Position numbers and translations under genes: made by a program. Shown here piece by piece: positions 34,301 through 45,123 of a stretch of 64,000 bases of DNA (the first letter of the stretch is position 1; each line of letters opens with the position of its first letter). Source of the stretch: Spinacia oleracea. Lineage: Eukaryota; Streptophyta; Magnoliopsida; Caryophyllales; Amaranthaceae. The stretch is from NCBI RefSeq assembly GCF_020520425.1, contig NC_079487.1:65836398-65900397 (forward strand), given 5' to 3'. The notes under the pieces were generated by a model that worked only from the letters and a program-made list of their open reading frames with translations, did no database searches and had not been told where the DNA came from.

Positions 34301-37300
34301 CCAATTCATCCAATGTAAACAAATTTCATGTCACTATGTTGTTCTTAAATATTGATGAAAATTTATGATTATGGAGTGTTTGATTAATAGAGCTAGGTTA
34401 GAGGGAAAAAAGTGTTTTGATGTGAATTAGAAGTTTGACGTTTTGAAAAAGTTAATTGGAAATGTTTGGTTATGAGAGGTTTGAAAGGGAGTTTTGGGGT
34501 GAAAAGGCTCTAACATAGAAACTTTTTGCAATTTGAGGTTTGAGAAAGTGAATGTAAAATGACTACTTTTTTTTAAATATTGCCTACAATTACAACATTT
34601 GCCAACTTTGACACCCTACATTGTTTCTCTCTTAAAAACATTACTCATGCCTCCTTCATTTCACCCCATTTACTTGACTCGTTTCTTATTGTAATAAATT
34701 TTATATTAATACTTTGAAACACTTGAAAATTATTGCAATCATGCTTGTAGTGTCATTTGTAATACTCCGTATTTTTCTATTTGAAAATCAAGAATTTATA
34801 GTTAAAATTTTAAATTAAGAATATATAATTTTAAAAATAAAAATAAAAGTTTATTTTTATTCAAAAAATAAAGAGATATTTTTATTCAAAAAATATTGTG
34901 AAATAATTAACATTTTTTTTGAGGGGCTAGAAAATAGTTAACATAATAAACTATTTGTCTAATATTAATAAGAAACAAATTATTAAACAATAAAGTATGT
35001 CAATATCCTTAATGGTCATTTTACATATTAAACAACTAACATCTAACAGCTAATTTATCAAACACTTTACTTAAACAACTAATTCAACCATTTAGTCAAA
35101 TTACCAGCTAACAACTCTTGACCAAACAGGGGCAAACAAGTTAAACCAATACCGAATGCAGAGATCATTATTTTTATTTGTTTTAGGTGTAGAGAGAGCG
35201 TCTCAAGAGTTTATCAACTAAACTAGTTTGTACTTTAAACAATCATTACCTCCATTACCATCAAAAATGCTCTCGCAACAAGCGGGGTAAGGATACTTTA
35301 GTTTAAACACCGTACCTTAATAAAACCCATAATTTAACAATTACCATATAATTGACCCAAGTTAAATTTACAAAAAACAAAATTCTTCATCATATAATTT
35401 AAAACAAACAAAACGAAAAATCAATGTAGCTAACTAGCTAAGCTTTTCTTACCTATTAGTGAAAATTTATAGTTTAAGAAACTTTTATAGGACGAAAGGA
35501 GTAAAGTATAGTAAAACGACATACCCATATTAAAAAAAACATAAAAATTATAACTAAGGGTCCGATTGTGTCCCCCCCCCCCCCCATGGGACTCACATTC
35601 AAGGAAACTATCGAAATACCCCTCCTAAGGGAAACTAATTAAATACCCTCGAACGCAAACCCTCTGATGGGCTCATACCAGAATCTCGGTGCCCAAGATT
35701 TCATACCCTCACAATCGCTCATATTTACTAATAGTGTCATCATACATTACTACAAGGACGTTTGGTTCATACTGGATAAAGGCAATGTAATCAACAAAGG
35801 GAAAGAAAGAGAATGGGAATGAATCCCTTTGATTAAAAATGTTGTTTGGTTATCATTTTTAATATTTCACATCTTTCTTTCTCTCACCCTTGTTCCATAC
35901 AGTTGTTGTCGCCTTCTACTCCCTAGTCGCCGTTGCCGCTGCCGTCGCCGCCGCCTACTCTTCTTCCTCGTCGCCGCCCACCTTCCCCTTCAGTTTCTCT
36001 CCCTCGCCGCCACCCACCTTCCCCTTCAGTTTCTCTCCCTCGCCGCCGCCTTCCTTCCCCTTAAGTTTCTGTCCCTCGCCGCCGCCCACCTTCCCTTCAG
36101 TTTTTATCCCTCGCCGCCGCACACCTTCCCCTTCATTTTCTCTCCCTCGCCGCCGCCCACCTTCCCCTATGTCCACCTTCCCCAATGTTGCTCGACGTCG
36201 AGGCAATTGCTTTCCTCTTCTCATCTATTACTTTGTCGTCGCCGCCCTCCTCGGAGCGTCAGTTGTGGTGATGGTCTTGTTGTGGACGGTAGATATGGTG
36301 GTGGTTTGGCGTTGGACGGCGGTGATGGTGGGGGTCTGGTTGTGGGTTGAAGATCTAGGGTTAGAGGAGAGAGAGAGAGAGAGAGAGTGGGTTGGGAAGT
36401 GAAGGGAGTAGTGGGAAAGTCTGGGACGGTGGGGAGCCAGGCTAGAGGGTTTTGGGGTTAACTCAAAACTGAAAAAGAGTAAAGGGAATGATAAATTAGA
36501 CCTAACAAACAACAACATAGCTCATTCCCTTTCCCTTAGATTATTACCCCAACCAAACACCCCCTAAATATGTCCCACCTAATCATTACACAGGTATGCA
36601 ATTATTCCCAAAACACACTCTCTCTACTTTCTCTTTCTACAAGAACTGACTTGAGAGTCGGAGAGAGTTTTATGGGGAAACACCCCCCCCCCCCCCCCGA
36701 GCCAACTTACAATTTGTCCATTTGTAGGAAATTACAGCAGGAAAATACTCAAAAACAACAGCCAAATACTCAAAAAAAACAACTCGGTTGAAGGAAACGG
36801 TTCGCTTGGTTGACGGAGCTTCCCTATTTCATACTTAGTATTTTCTTCGCAGAAACAGTAAGCGTCGTCTATGGGGAAACCAACTACAAGGCAACACTCT
36901 TCAGCTGGAGAATCAAACCGTTCGTCTTGCCCGGACGATATAGAAAGATCCCCCTCACCTTTGGACATCAAGCGATACTCTTGAGAGAACAGTCCGTACA
37001 ATGGTGATCAATCTGCAAGATGGAGGTGAAGGCACTTCTCGAAGGCCTCCCCCTCGTAGCCTTGAAAGCCCACCAAGGAGAGAACGCTTAAGGACACATG
37101 TGAGTAACAAGGCACAACCCTCGGGAACACGAGCAAGAGGGGGACCTCCCCCAGCACAAGTGATGCTCGGCGGATCATCGACGAGTGCATGATGCAGAGA
37201 GGAGATATGGCGCCCAAGAGGTGCTTAATCGACGAAGATGGGATCAGGCACGCCTTGAAGAAATGAAGGAGGATACGAGGGAGATAAGAAAATGTCGAAC

Positions 37301-40300
37301 AGCACAAGGCCTACCAGCCGAGGATGACTCAGCCATGTCTGCCCAATCATCTTCACAAGAGCCATCTAATAGGCCTCTAAGCCACGTGTCTCCTTCGAGA
37401 AAAGGAGAAGTCGATGAATCTATCACCCCATGGAAACCAAGGCTAACAAAAGTCCAACGGGAACCGTCCCCCATGTTAAGAAAGAGGTCGTCTATTCGTC
37501 AAGAAAGGGATAGAACTCCTCCCCACTAGCACATGTCGCTTATTCGTCCAGGAAGGGATATGACTCCCCCTCGCCGTGCTAGGTCGACCACAGAAAAAGG
37601 CCATGGAACCCTCCAAGGAAAGATAGAAGACGAACGCCCAACCACGATGACCCGGGCATGTGGTGAAGCATGGCTGATCCAACTAGGAACTTGAACGAGG
37701 CATTGACCCCCTTCAGCTGAGAGATCATGGACCCTTCAGATTGACAAGGTAAAAGTCCCCACCATTGACCCATTCGATGGCAAGATTGACCCTGGAGAGC
37801 ATATGGCGGCCTATGCAGCCCAAATGAGTGTCCAAGCTGGATGTGGATCCACATGGTGCAAGTATTTCTCCACTACTCTCAAGGGGTTCGCCTTGCCATG
37901 GTCCAACAAGCACGTCCCGAAAGGAAGCATACACAACAACTGCGAGCTAGAGAATATTTTAATCAGTCAATTCCAAGCCAGTAAATGGCACAAGAGAACA
38001 AGTGTGAATCTCATGGTAATCAAGCAAGGAGAGAACAAAATCTTGCGGAGCTACATCAAAAGGTTCAATGAAGAAACCCTCAAAATCCACAATCATCGAG
38101 ATGAGACAAAGTTCGCTGCCTTACTGTCTGGGCTCCTACCCAACAACTTTAAATTCAAGTTGATTGAATCTGGGGTTTCTACACTAGCGGAAGCCATGAA
38201 AAGGGCTCAGATGCACATTTAGGCCACAGATGTTTGTGGAACAACAAAAGCCGAGCAGAGGTATGACACGAAAAATAAAGAAGAAGCCACAACTTACATA
38301 CGTACGCCCGGCAAGAAGCCTTCTTCCACGGGGGACCATGGGGAAGACCTCCGGTACAAACGCAACAGGAGAGAAATCAACCTCAACCTCAAGGACAAAG
38401 ATGTTCTCCCTACCCCCCCCCCCCCTCCCGAAGCAAAAAGGGACTAGTCACTTTGGTGTGAGTTCCACCATGAGTGCGGCCAAACCACGAAGAACTGTTT
38501 GGAGCTGAAGAGGGTGTTGGATCACTTAGCCGACAAGGGCAAGCTAAATGATTACTTAAGGAAAAATCCTTCATTCTAAAAGTAAAAGTCAAGGGCATGG
38601 ACCCCTACTAATGGCAAGGCCCTCCCCGCCCATGGAATACCGACAACCTTTGAAGGTTTTTTGTTTGAATCCTCTATGTACTTTTCCTTTCTTTAAAGTA
38701 CTTTAGCTCCTAGCCATAATTCTCAATGATGAAAATGGGGGCATGATATATGTAAGCTCGCCATAGGTTAAATAACATTCCATCATTGTAAACAAATTTT
38801 CAATCTTCAAGGCAATTGTAAAGGGCTCAGCAAACATTTGCTTGAAATTACATACTTAGAAATTGTTTGTGGATACACCAAAAGCCAACCAATAGCAGAC
38901 CAAGGGCGAAGTACATCTAAAGCCAAACAATGACAAGTCAAGCTCAAGGTACATCAAAAGCCAAACAAAGGCAGAATAAGTTTGAAGTACATCTAAAGCC
39001 AAAACATAGGCAAGTCAAGCTCAAGGTGCATCAAAAGCCAAAATGTGGAAGACAAAGTTCGAGGTGCATAAAAAGCCAAACAGTGGAAGACTAAGTTCGA
39101 GGTGAATGAAAAGCTAAACAAGTTAAAGTGCATTAAAAGTCGAGCAAATGGCAGACCAAGTCCGCGGTGCTTGAAAAGCCAAACAATGGCAAAACATGTT
39201 AAAGTGCATCAGAAGCCAAACAAGGGTAAGTCAAGATCGAAGTGAATCAAAAGCCAAAAATGGCAAGTCAAGTTCGAGGCAAATCAAAAGCCAAAAAATA
39301 ACAAGTCGATTTCGAGGCAAATCAAGAGCTAAATAATGGCAAGTCGAGTTCGAGGCGAATCAAAAGCTAGAAAATGGCGAGTCAACTTTGAAGCAAAACA
39401 AAAGCAAAAATATGGCAAGTACAAGTTCCAAAGTACATCAAAAGCCAAAAGAACGGCGAAAAAGTTTTCAAGCGCATCAAAAGCCAAGCAAATGACACAT
39501 CAACCTTAAAGTGCAACAAGAGCCAAAATATATGGCTGCAAAACAAACCAAACACCCAACATAGGGGCAGCTCACTCGGCACCCCCGCGTGCACAAATCA
39601 AATCCAAACACCTAACTTGGGCCCATCAAGCAGCGAGCAACATCCTCGAACCACACAAGCCTCGCCCAGCCGAGTGTGCGGGCATCGCTCGCCCTAACAC
39701 ATTGTCCTCCCAGCGCATACTCCACTACTCAGCACCCATCACAGTGTGTGTGTATCCTTCGTCAAGACAACCTCTTGCTCCCCAAAGTGATGCATCAGCT
39801 CACCCACCAACGCAAGATACAGCCTCGCCGATTAGTGCGAGGCAACTCCTTCCCCATGAAACAAAAGCCCAATATTGGAAAATCAAGCTCAAAGTACACC
39901 AGAAGCTAAACAATGGCAGATCAAGCTTATAGTACATCAAAAGCCAAACGAATGGCAAGCGAAAGTCAAGCATGGGAGTTCTGGCTGTAATGCCTAAGTC
40001 AGTTAGTAGGCAAGATCAGTTGTGGTTTATGAATTTGTAAGTAGTTGTTGTCTTCTCTTCTTTGAGGGGGTCCAACCTAGTTGGTTCGTCTCTTGTTGAG
40101 TAGACTTGGTTGTAATCGTTTTTGGTAATGAATATTATTCTTGATTGCTTACCAAAAAAAAAAGTCAAGCATGGGGCTCATTATCTCTTATTGACGAATA
40201 GAAACCCGCCTCTTATACTTAGCAAAATATTCCAAGTCTATTCAAGCATGGCGCTTCATCGTTCGCCCAATCATAGGGATCTTTATTCCATTTGGAAAAC

Positions 40301-42549
40301 AAAAGTCTATCTCCATACTTAAAAAATAATCTAAGTCTTTTAAGCACGGCGCTTCCTCGTTCGCCCAAGCATGGGGCTCATTAGTCCCTTTAGAGAACAA
40401 AAGTCCATCTCTAAACTTAGAAAAAATAATCTAAGTCTTTGTAACATTGAGTTTCATCGTTCGCCCAAGCATGGAGCTCATTAGTCCCTTTGGAGAATAG
40501 AAGCTCATCTCCATTCTTAGAAAAATAATCTAAGTCTTTTCAAAGAATGGTGCTTCATTGTTCGCCCAAGCATGGGGCTCATTAGTCCCTTTGGAGAATA
40601 TAGAAGCCCATTTCCTTACTTAGAAAAATAATTTAAGTCTTTCATTCACCCAACCATGGGGCTCATTCACCCAAACACACGCACACAATGGCAGCCCTGC
40701 GTGCAACATAGCTGCCCAAACTCGCGCACAAAATGCCATCCCTGCCCGTGGAATAGCAGCCTAAACTCGCGTACGAAATGGCAGCCATGCGCGTGGAATA
40801 GCAGCCTGAACTTGCGCACAAAATGGGAGCCCTGCGCGCGGAATAGTAGCCCAAACTCGCGTACAAAATGGCAGCTCTGCGCGCATAATAGCAGCCCTAA
40901 CTCGCGCACAAAATGGCAGCCTTGCGCGCATAATAGCAGCCCTAACTCGCGCACAAAATGGCAGCCCTGCACGCGGAATAACAGCCCAAACCGGACACTT
41001 GCACAACAAGTCGACGCGCGCAGATAAACCACTCGCCTAGCGCCCGCCGAGCGTGCATTAGCAGCCAAACTCGCGGAATAGCAGCTCACATACATGTATT
41101 AGAACTTAGAAGTTAAAGATCGTGGCTTGTTCAAAATATTATGTCAAAAACCAAAAGCCAAAATAGTTCCGCCAAACTCCCGAGTCTTTGACCAAACTCA
41201 CAAATTTGGTCTGGGGCTAATGTTCGGGCCCCCCCAATGGGACCCACATTCAAGGAAATTACAGAAATATCCTTCCTACGGGAAATTATTCAAATACCTC
41301 TGAACGCTAACCGTCGGATAGGCTCAGGTCAGAATCTTGGGGCCCAAATCTCAGCCTCCAGGCACAAGATTTCATACCTCCACAATCGCTCATATATTAC
41401 TAATAGTGTCATCTTGCGTTACTATAAATATATCTCACCTAATCATTACTCAGGTACGTAATTATTCCCAAAACACACTCTTTCTCTACTTTCTCTTTCT
41501 ACAAGAACTGACTTGAGCGTCGGAAAGGGTTGTCTCGGGAACCCCCGACTCAGTTTAAGTTCGTCCTTTTGTAGGAAAATACAGCAGCCAAATACTAAAA
41601 ACAACAGCCACATATTCAGCAACAACAGTCCGGTTGAAGGAAACCGCTTGCCTGGTTGACGGAGATTCCCCTATTTTATACTTATTATTTTTTTGGCAGA
41701 AACAGATTAGTATCCGTTCATATTTCTAGCTTTTGGTTTTATGATTTTGAGAGTGATGTATGATTTACAGAGTTGATTGAATAGTGAACTACGCAGTACG
41801 AAGTAATAAATAGTCTTATCGACCACAAAAACCGAACGAGCGTTAAACAATTACTATATACTCCCCCCGTATTTAAAAAAAAGATACACTTTCCTTAAAT
41901 CGTCGTATTTTAAAAAGATATACACTTTCCTTTTTTGACATGTCTTGGTCCCCACATCAAATTATATGAATATTTCTCTCTTTCTTGTGGTCCCCACACC
42001 TACTCACATGATCATTTACTATAATAAATAATTCATTCACTACCCCACTTTCATCTTATTTTAATAAATTCAACTCTCTCCTAAAACTATGTATCGGTCA
42101 AAGTGTATCTTTTTTAAAATACGGAGGAGTAATTATACAGTTGAATTCCAAATAAACTCCAAAAATTAGCAAATAAATCACAAAAAAATTGAAGAGTATA
42201 AAAAGAAAACAATACCAAAAAATGGCCAGAAAGTTCAGAGCGAAGAGAATCAAAGAGGGATTGATTGTAAATTTGTTGATAAGTTTGAGCGATCATCTTC
42301 CTTTGACTTGCATTTCTCTTACCCAATATTCTTATTAGTGCTTTCTCATCTGTTCCCCAACCTGCAAAAACAAAAACAAAAGCAAATGTCACCAAATTTT
42401 CAGAAATAATCAGCATAATTGCAAGTACTAAATATGTTAATGGTCAAAGGAGAGAGAAAGTGAAATAGAGGACCTTGGAAAGCTTTTTTGAGGGTCTCGG
42501 AGTCCTGTACGGGAGAAGGAGGGATTTCTGGGATTGTCACAGACTCCAT
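31359..42549 (-). CDS. Annexin D3-like protein (6 exons, intact)
   Basis: Exons (minus): 42549-42474, 42361-42216, 32916-32689, 32495-32283, 32196-32107 and 31562-31359, stop included. All introns are GT-AG and the phases agree. The sum is 957 nt, giving 318 residues, the normal annexin size. The start is [20 protein letters not shown]. Four annexin repeats are present. Repeat I has GWGTDEK with the capping Glu 38 residues on (SEL), and repeat IV has GLGTDED with Asp (GDTSG), so both type-II calcium sites are complete. ALIRILGKR contains the IRI motif linked to F-actin binding in plant annexins. [20 protein letters not shown] and [11 protein letters not shown] match Arabidopsis ANNEXIN 3. Calcium-dependent binding to negatively charged membranes is the family role. 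Intron 2 is 9.3 kb and full of transposons. Head-to-head with the D4-like gene. Confidence 0.93.
33131..33384. mobile_element. Stowaway-like MITE in annexin intron 2
   Basis: Inverted ends CTACCTCCGTTTCAATAAG and its diverged complement (CTTTATGAAACATGGGTAG), flanked by TA. The inner part TTTACACTT also inverts. 254 bp, no ORF of note. Confidence 0.8.
33385..35568. other. AT-rich intron sequence, no gene seen
   Basis: About 2.2 kb of annexin intron without coding signal. The segment about 34370-35140 begins GGAGTGTTTGATTAATAG and ends TTGACCAAACAGGGGC, weakly resembling the inverted ends of hAT-like MITEs, but no clear duplication was found. Confidence 0.45.
35569..36857 (+). repeat. 5' LTR of the gag-only element, interrupted by a MITE
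   Basis: It begins TGT followed by a run of about 15 C and ends GCAGAAACA. Without the inserted 811 bp and the TSD copy it is about 475 bp, against 484 bp for the 3' LTR. Many substitutions separate the two, so the insertion is much older than that of the element in the CNL gene. Confidence 0.85.
35753..36563. mobile_element. Harbinger/hAT-like MITE inserted in the 5' LTR, with CCG-rich core
   Basis: It interrupts the LTR precisely: the 3' LTR reads through (TTACTATAAATAT) without it. The ends are CAAGGACGTTTGGTT and AACCAAACACCCC, inverted, with cta on both sides. The core 35930-36190 is an imperfect 36-39 bp tandem repeat of CGCCGCC(G)CCACCTTCCCCTTCA and TTTCTCTCCCT. This gives spurious Pro/Ser-Phe reading frames on both strands. 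Confidence 0.65.
36859..36880 (+). other. Degenerate primer-binding site of the gag-only element
   Basis: TAAGCGTCGTCTATGGGGAA directly follows the 5' LTR and resembles the plant gypsy site TGGCGCCGTCTGTGGGGA with several changes. The gag ATG (36870) lies within it, an arrangement common in this group. Confidence 0.5.
36870..38579 (+). pseudogene. Degenerate gag of the gag-only element
   Basis: The N-terminal part ([19 protein letters not shown]) stops at about 36974, followed by frame-shifted fragments. The retrotransposon gag domain is clear at 37800-38220 ([58 protein letters not shown]). A C-terminal Cys/His motif ([14 protein letters not shown]) is followed by [17 protein letters not shown] and TAA at 38577-38579. 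A poly-C run at about 38414 shifts frame. The protein would form the particle shell; this copy cannot encode it intact. Confidence 0.82.
38870..39960. repeat. Degenerate ~35-40 bp tandem repeat, gag-only element
   Basis: The unit is roughly AAAAGCCAAACAATGGCAAG followed by TCAAGTTCGAAGTACATC. It is repeated about 20 or more times with much divergence between about 38870 and 39540, and again at 39860-39960, with a less repetitive GC-richer stretch at 39540-39850. No coding signal. Confidence 0.75.
39977..40160 (+). mobile_element. 5'-truncated LINE or SINE insertion with poly(A)
   Basis: 184 bp ending GATTGCTTACC and an A-run, flanked by 15-bp duplications AAAGTCAAGCATGGG (39962-39976; 40161-40175). 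Its tail (TTGTAATC...GGTAATGAATATTATT...TTGCTTACC) resembles 59512-59570, so both belong to one family. The duplicated flank shows it landed inside the 100-bp repeat array. Confidence 0.75.
40161..40660. repeat. ~100-bp tandem repeat, about 5 copies
   Basis: TTCGCCCAAGCATGGGGCTC recurs at about 40260, 40361, 40461 and 40561, each with CATTAGTCCCTTTGGAGAA and CTTAGAAAAATAATCTAAG. It is part of the gag-only element. Confidence 0.85.
40690..41000. repeat. 45-bp tandem repeat, about 7 copies
   Basis: The unit CTCGCGCACAAAATGGCAGC plus CCTGCGCGCGGAATAGCAGC-like sequence has a period of 45 bp. Because 45 is a multiple of three, frames stay open on both strands and give repetitive 15-residue peptides with no sign of being real proteins. 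Confidence 0.85.
41221..41704 (+). repeat. 3' LTR of the gag-only element
   Basis: It begins TGTTCGGGCCCCC and ends TTGGCAGAAACA. It is uninterrupted, with a TATA-like CTATAAATATA at about 41420. It serves as the reference for the MITE insertion in the 5' LTR. Confidence 0.85.
41861..42129. mobile_element. Stowaway-like MITE near annexin exon 2
   Basis: 269 bp with ends CTCCCCCCGTATTTAAAA and TTTTAAAATACGGAGGAG, flanked by TA, with the inverted match continuing through AAGATACACTT. It lies 87 bp beyond the 5' splice site of annexin intron 2. Confidence 0.88.
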
Positions 42550-42747
42550 TTTTGTTTTCTCTTCCAATTAAGTTTTGCGTTTTTGGTACTCCCTATTCCG
42601 TAACAAGGATGGGACGTTTTCTATAGTACTCCGTTTTTTTTACCTTCGGTTATTACACATACTACTATTTAAGACGAAGATATTTATGGAATAGAAATTA
42701 TTCATAAATCTAATATTCTCTTCGTATTTGTTTAAGAAATACACTTA

Positions 42748-43082
42748 GAGCATGAATAAGGGGAGGCTCTTAGGTGTCTCTTAAGGAGAGAGAAAAATTA
42801 AGAGCTAGCTCTTAGGTGAGAAATGAGAGACTTTAAATTAGAGTTTGTAAGTAAAAATTCTGAAATAAGAGCTAGCTCCAATAAATAAGAGCTAGTGCCA
42901 TGTCAACATTTTTGCATGAAAATAAAATAAAATAATAGGGTAAGAGAGAATAAGAGGTAGTGTTAAAAGTTAGCCCATTTCTACAATTTTTGGGAGGGGG
43001 CTCTTATTTGGAGTTGAGGCTTAGGTGGCATAAGAAAGAGAGTAAGAGCCCCCTAAATAAGAGTATCCCCTTATTGTTGCTC
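42748..43082. mobile_element. Harbinger/Tourist-like MITE (nested)
   Basis: 335 bp with ends GAGCATGAATAAGGGGAGG and (inverted) GAGCAACAATAAGGGGATA, flanked by the 3-bp TTA duplication (42745-42747; 43083-43085) typical of PIF/Harbinger. It is inserted in the Stowaway-like MITE. Confidence 0.82.
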
Positions 43083-43144
43083 TTACATTTTCGGACCGTA
43101 TTTATTTAAGACTTGTCATTTTTAGTAACTTATCAACCTTACCA

Positions 43145-43318
43145 TCTACCAATTACTTGTTGGTTCCGTGGTGTTTGGGGCTGAACTTGGTAGGGAGAAC
43201 CCGTGTTCGATCCCCCGCAACAACAATTGGGAGGGGATTGGAACCTATCCACCCAGAACTCGCCCGAATCCGGATTAACCCTAAGGGTGAACCGGGTGCT
43301 AACACCAAAAAAAAAAAA
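43145..43318 (+). mobile_element. tRNA-derived SINE (nested)
   Basis: Flanked by ATCAACCTTACCA (43132-43144 and 43319-43331). It has a pol III B box (GTGTTCGATCCC) and an A-run at the 3' end. It starts near ACCAATTACTTGTTGG, resembling the ACCAA start of the other SINEs here. It interrupts the surrounding MITE. Confidence 0.78.
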
Positions 43319-43518
43319 ATCAACCTTACCACCCTATTAAACAAATAATATCAGAATTACACCCCACCTCCACCCCTCTAAATGACATGGTCCTTACTTG
43401 TTTTATTATTAAAATATCTACCCAAACCTCACTTGTATTATTACTTTATTTCATATAATTCTTATTCTTAATACTCGTGCTCGGCCAAGTGTATTCATTA
43501 AATAAATACGGAGGGAGT

Positions 43519-43686
43519 ATATATAATTAAAGCGGGCATATTTGATGTTCTTTTAGAACGATCTGCAGAAAATCTAATGGTTTTGATCAAAGACAAATAA
43601 GTTTATTTGGATTATTGAGTTGAAAAAGAATCTCGAATTTTAATTATTCAAAGTAGCAACTGGGCATCGCCAGGGCCACACACTAG
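43519..43686 (+). mobile_element. Small Helitron-like element (3' end clear)
   Basis: It ends with a hairpin (CTGGGC ATC GCCAG), then GGCCACACA, CTAG (43683-43686) and T. The left boundary is less sure: TATATAATTAAAGCGGGC at about 43518 resembles Helitron 5' ends but lacks a clean TC. Confidence 0.5.
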
Positions 43687-43706
43687 TTTAAAATTATAAA
43701 AAGATA

Positions 43707-43966
43707 CTCCCTCTGTCCCTTAATTCTCGCACCGTTTTGACTTTTTGCACTATTCACATAATTCACTTTGATCCTACTTTATTTCTAGTATATGAAAATA
43801 AATGTTAGTATATAATATATTGTTAGCTTCATCTTAATATATATTTTCAAAATATTAATATTTTTATAAGTTTTTATAATATGTAGTTAAAGATATTGGT
43901 GGTCAAAGTTGTGCATTGGCAAGCGTGTTCAGTCAAAACGGTGCGAGTATTAAGAGACAGAGGGAG
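43707..43966. mobile_element. Stowaway MITE
   Basis: 260 bp with TIRs CTCCCTCTGTCCCTTAATTC and the matching right end (TTAAGAGACAGAGGGAG), flanked by TA. The inverted match continues as CGCACCGTTTTGACT. Confidence 0.92.
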
Positions 43967-44412
43967 TATAAGTTTGTATTTTCAATCTCATAATGTTCAT
44001 ATAATCTATTTGTCATTTTTTTTGGTACTAATCGAGATCATTTTAGCTGAGATAAATTGTATTGATAATTATTTTTCAATTTTAACCAGTTTTTCCATTG
44101 GTTCATTCCTGAATCCGGAAGTTTTTTTTAGTACGGCTAAATAGTAAGCGTAGTTTAATGTAAATAGAGAAAATAGGTAAAATCAATTTTGTACAGACAT
44201 TGATTCGAACCGCTATTATAAAAATAAAATAAAAGGAGTTTGATTCAAATACTATATAAAAAATAAATACATAAAAATATTGGGATTTCAAAATGGTATT
44301 TGATATTAATTGAACTTTTTAGTACATACTTCATCGTGCTATATATATATTCTCCCCTCTAATATTCAACGTACGAAGTATATATATATCGGCTATTTGT
44401 GGTTTTGCTTTT

Positions 44413-44538
44413 ACCAATGATGTCTTGGCCTAGTGGTTAAGACTGAGGGCCTGTGTACGATAGGTTTCAGGTTCGAATCCCCCCGCCCCCATTTGTAATT
44501 TATATTGCCCTTGTGGCTCATTCGCATCAAAAAAAAAA
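44413..44538 (+). mobile_element. tRNA-derived SINE with perfect 16-bp target duplication
   Basis: Flanked by ttgtggttttgctttt at 44397-44412 and 44539-44554. The A box is TGGCCTAGTGG and the B box GGTTCGAATCC, at pol III spacing, with an A-run at the end. At 126 bp it is a complete SINE. Confidence 0.93.
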
Positions 44539-44928
44539 TTGTGGTTTTGCTTTTTCTTTTTTGGTTTTTGTTTGTTTTGATCTGAAACTTTTTTGTTCCG
44601 TTGAATTGTGTGTTTTTAGTTTACCGTGTGCGGGTACATTTAAATTAGTAATCATTTTTTTAGCAAGTTATTCAAAATTAATAATGTTCAGTAGTTCAGC
44701 GTTTAGTAGTCGGGTGAACATCAAAAAAATCGTACGTTTATAAAGGTAATATAATCTTTCAATTTTAACGGACTTTCACCATGCCATATTTATTAACAAG
44801 CTTTGAGGTGTGAATTTATTAATGAAAATAATATAAATGTAATATTGGTAATTTCGAATCCTTAATCAAGGAATTATGGCACCGTCACTATCATTACCAC
44901 CATTTTCAAATATTTGCACCACCAATTG

Positions 44929-45123
44929 ATTTTTTGGTTCTACTACGAGGAGTTCTCACCGCCTTCGGCGAGTGGACTAATTTCCCGCGGGAGTTTGCAT
45001 GAGTACCTCGATATGATGGGCAACATCCCACCTAGTTGAAGTTTTTTCCATTTCCAAGGCTCGAACCCGAGACCTTGGTTAAGGAGCAAGAGACCCTTTA
45101 CCACTCATACCAACCTCAATTGG
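44929..45123 (-). mobile_element. tRNA-derived SINE (minus orientation)
   Basis: Flanked by the 15-bp duplication TTGCACCACCAATTG (44914-44928; 45124-45138). On the minus strand it has the B box GGGTTCGAGCC and ends in an A-run (T-run on plus, about 44931). 195 bp. Confidence 0.88.

Larger units (their letters stand above)
35569..41704 (+). mobile_element. Gag-only (TR-GAG-like) LTR retrotransposon in annexin intron 2
   Basis: Two diverged LTRs (5': 35569-36857, itself split by a MITE; 3': 41221-41704) bound 4.4 kb of internal sequence. That sequence has a degenerate primer site, one gag region ending in its own stop right after the Cys/His motif, and then only repeats. No protease, RT or integrase is present. 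The flanks gattg (35564-35568) and gatta (41705-41709) are a likely target duplication. It is inserted in the opposite orientation to the annexin gene. The gag Cys/His motif and an LTR block resemble the Tat/Retand-like element at 15.5-26.9 kb, which suggests trans-mobilisation by a Tat-type partner. Confidence 0.82.
42716..43517. mobile_element. Stowaway-like MITE carrying two nested insertions
   Basis: The left end (CTCTTCGTATTTGTTTAAG...ATACACTT) inverts with the right end (AAGTGTATTCATTAAATAAATACGGAGGGAG), with TA on the right. Between them sit a Harbinger-like MITE (42748-43082) and a SINE (about 43145-43318). Without them the host MITE is about 290 bp. Confidence 0.65.

Noticed and set aside
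35829..36402. Pro/Ser/Phe-rich frames of about 170 residues
   Set aside because: Low-complexity CCG/CTT repeats inside a MITE; two overlapping frames are equally open.
40656..41095. Open frames with 15-residue repeats on both strands
   Set aside because: They follow automatically from a 45-bp tandem repeat inside the gag-only element; no independent evidence of coding.
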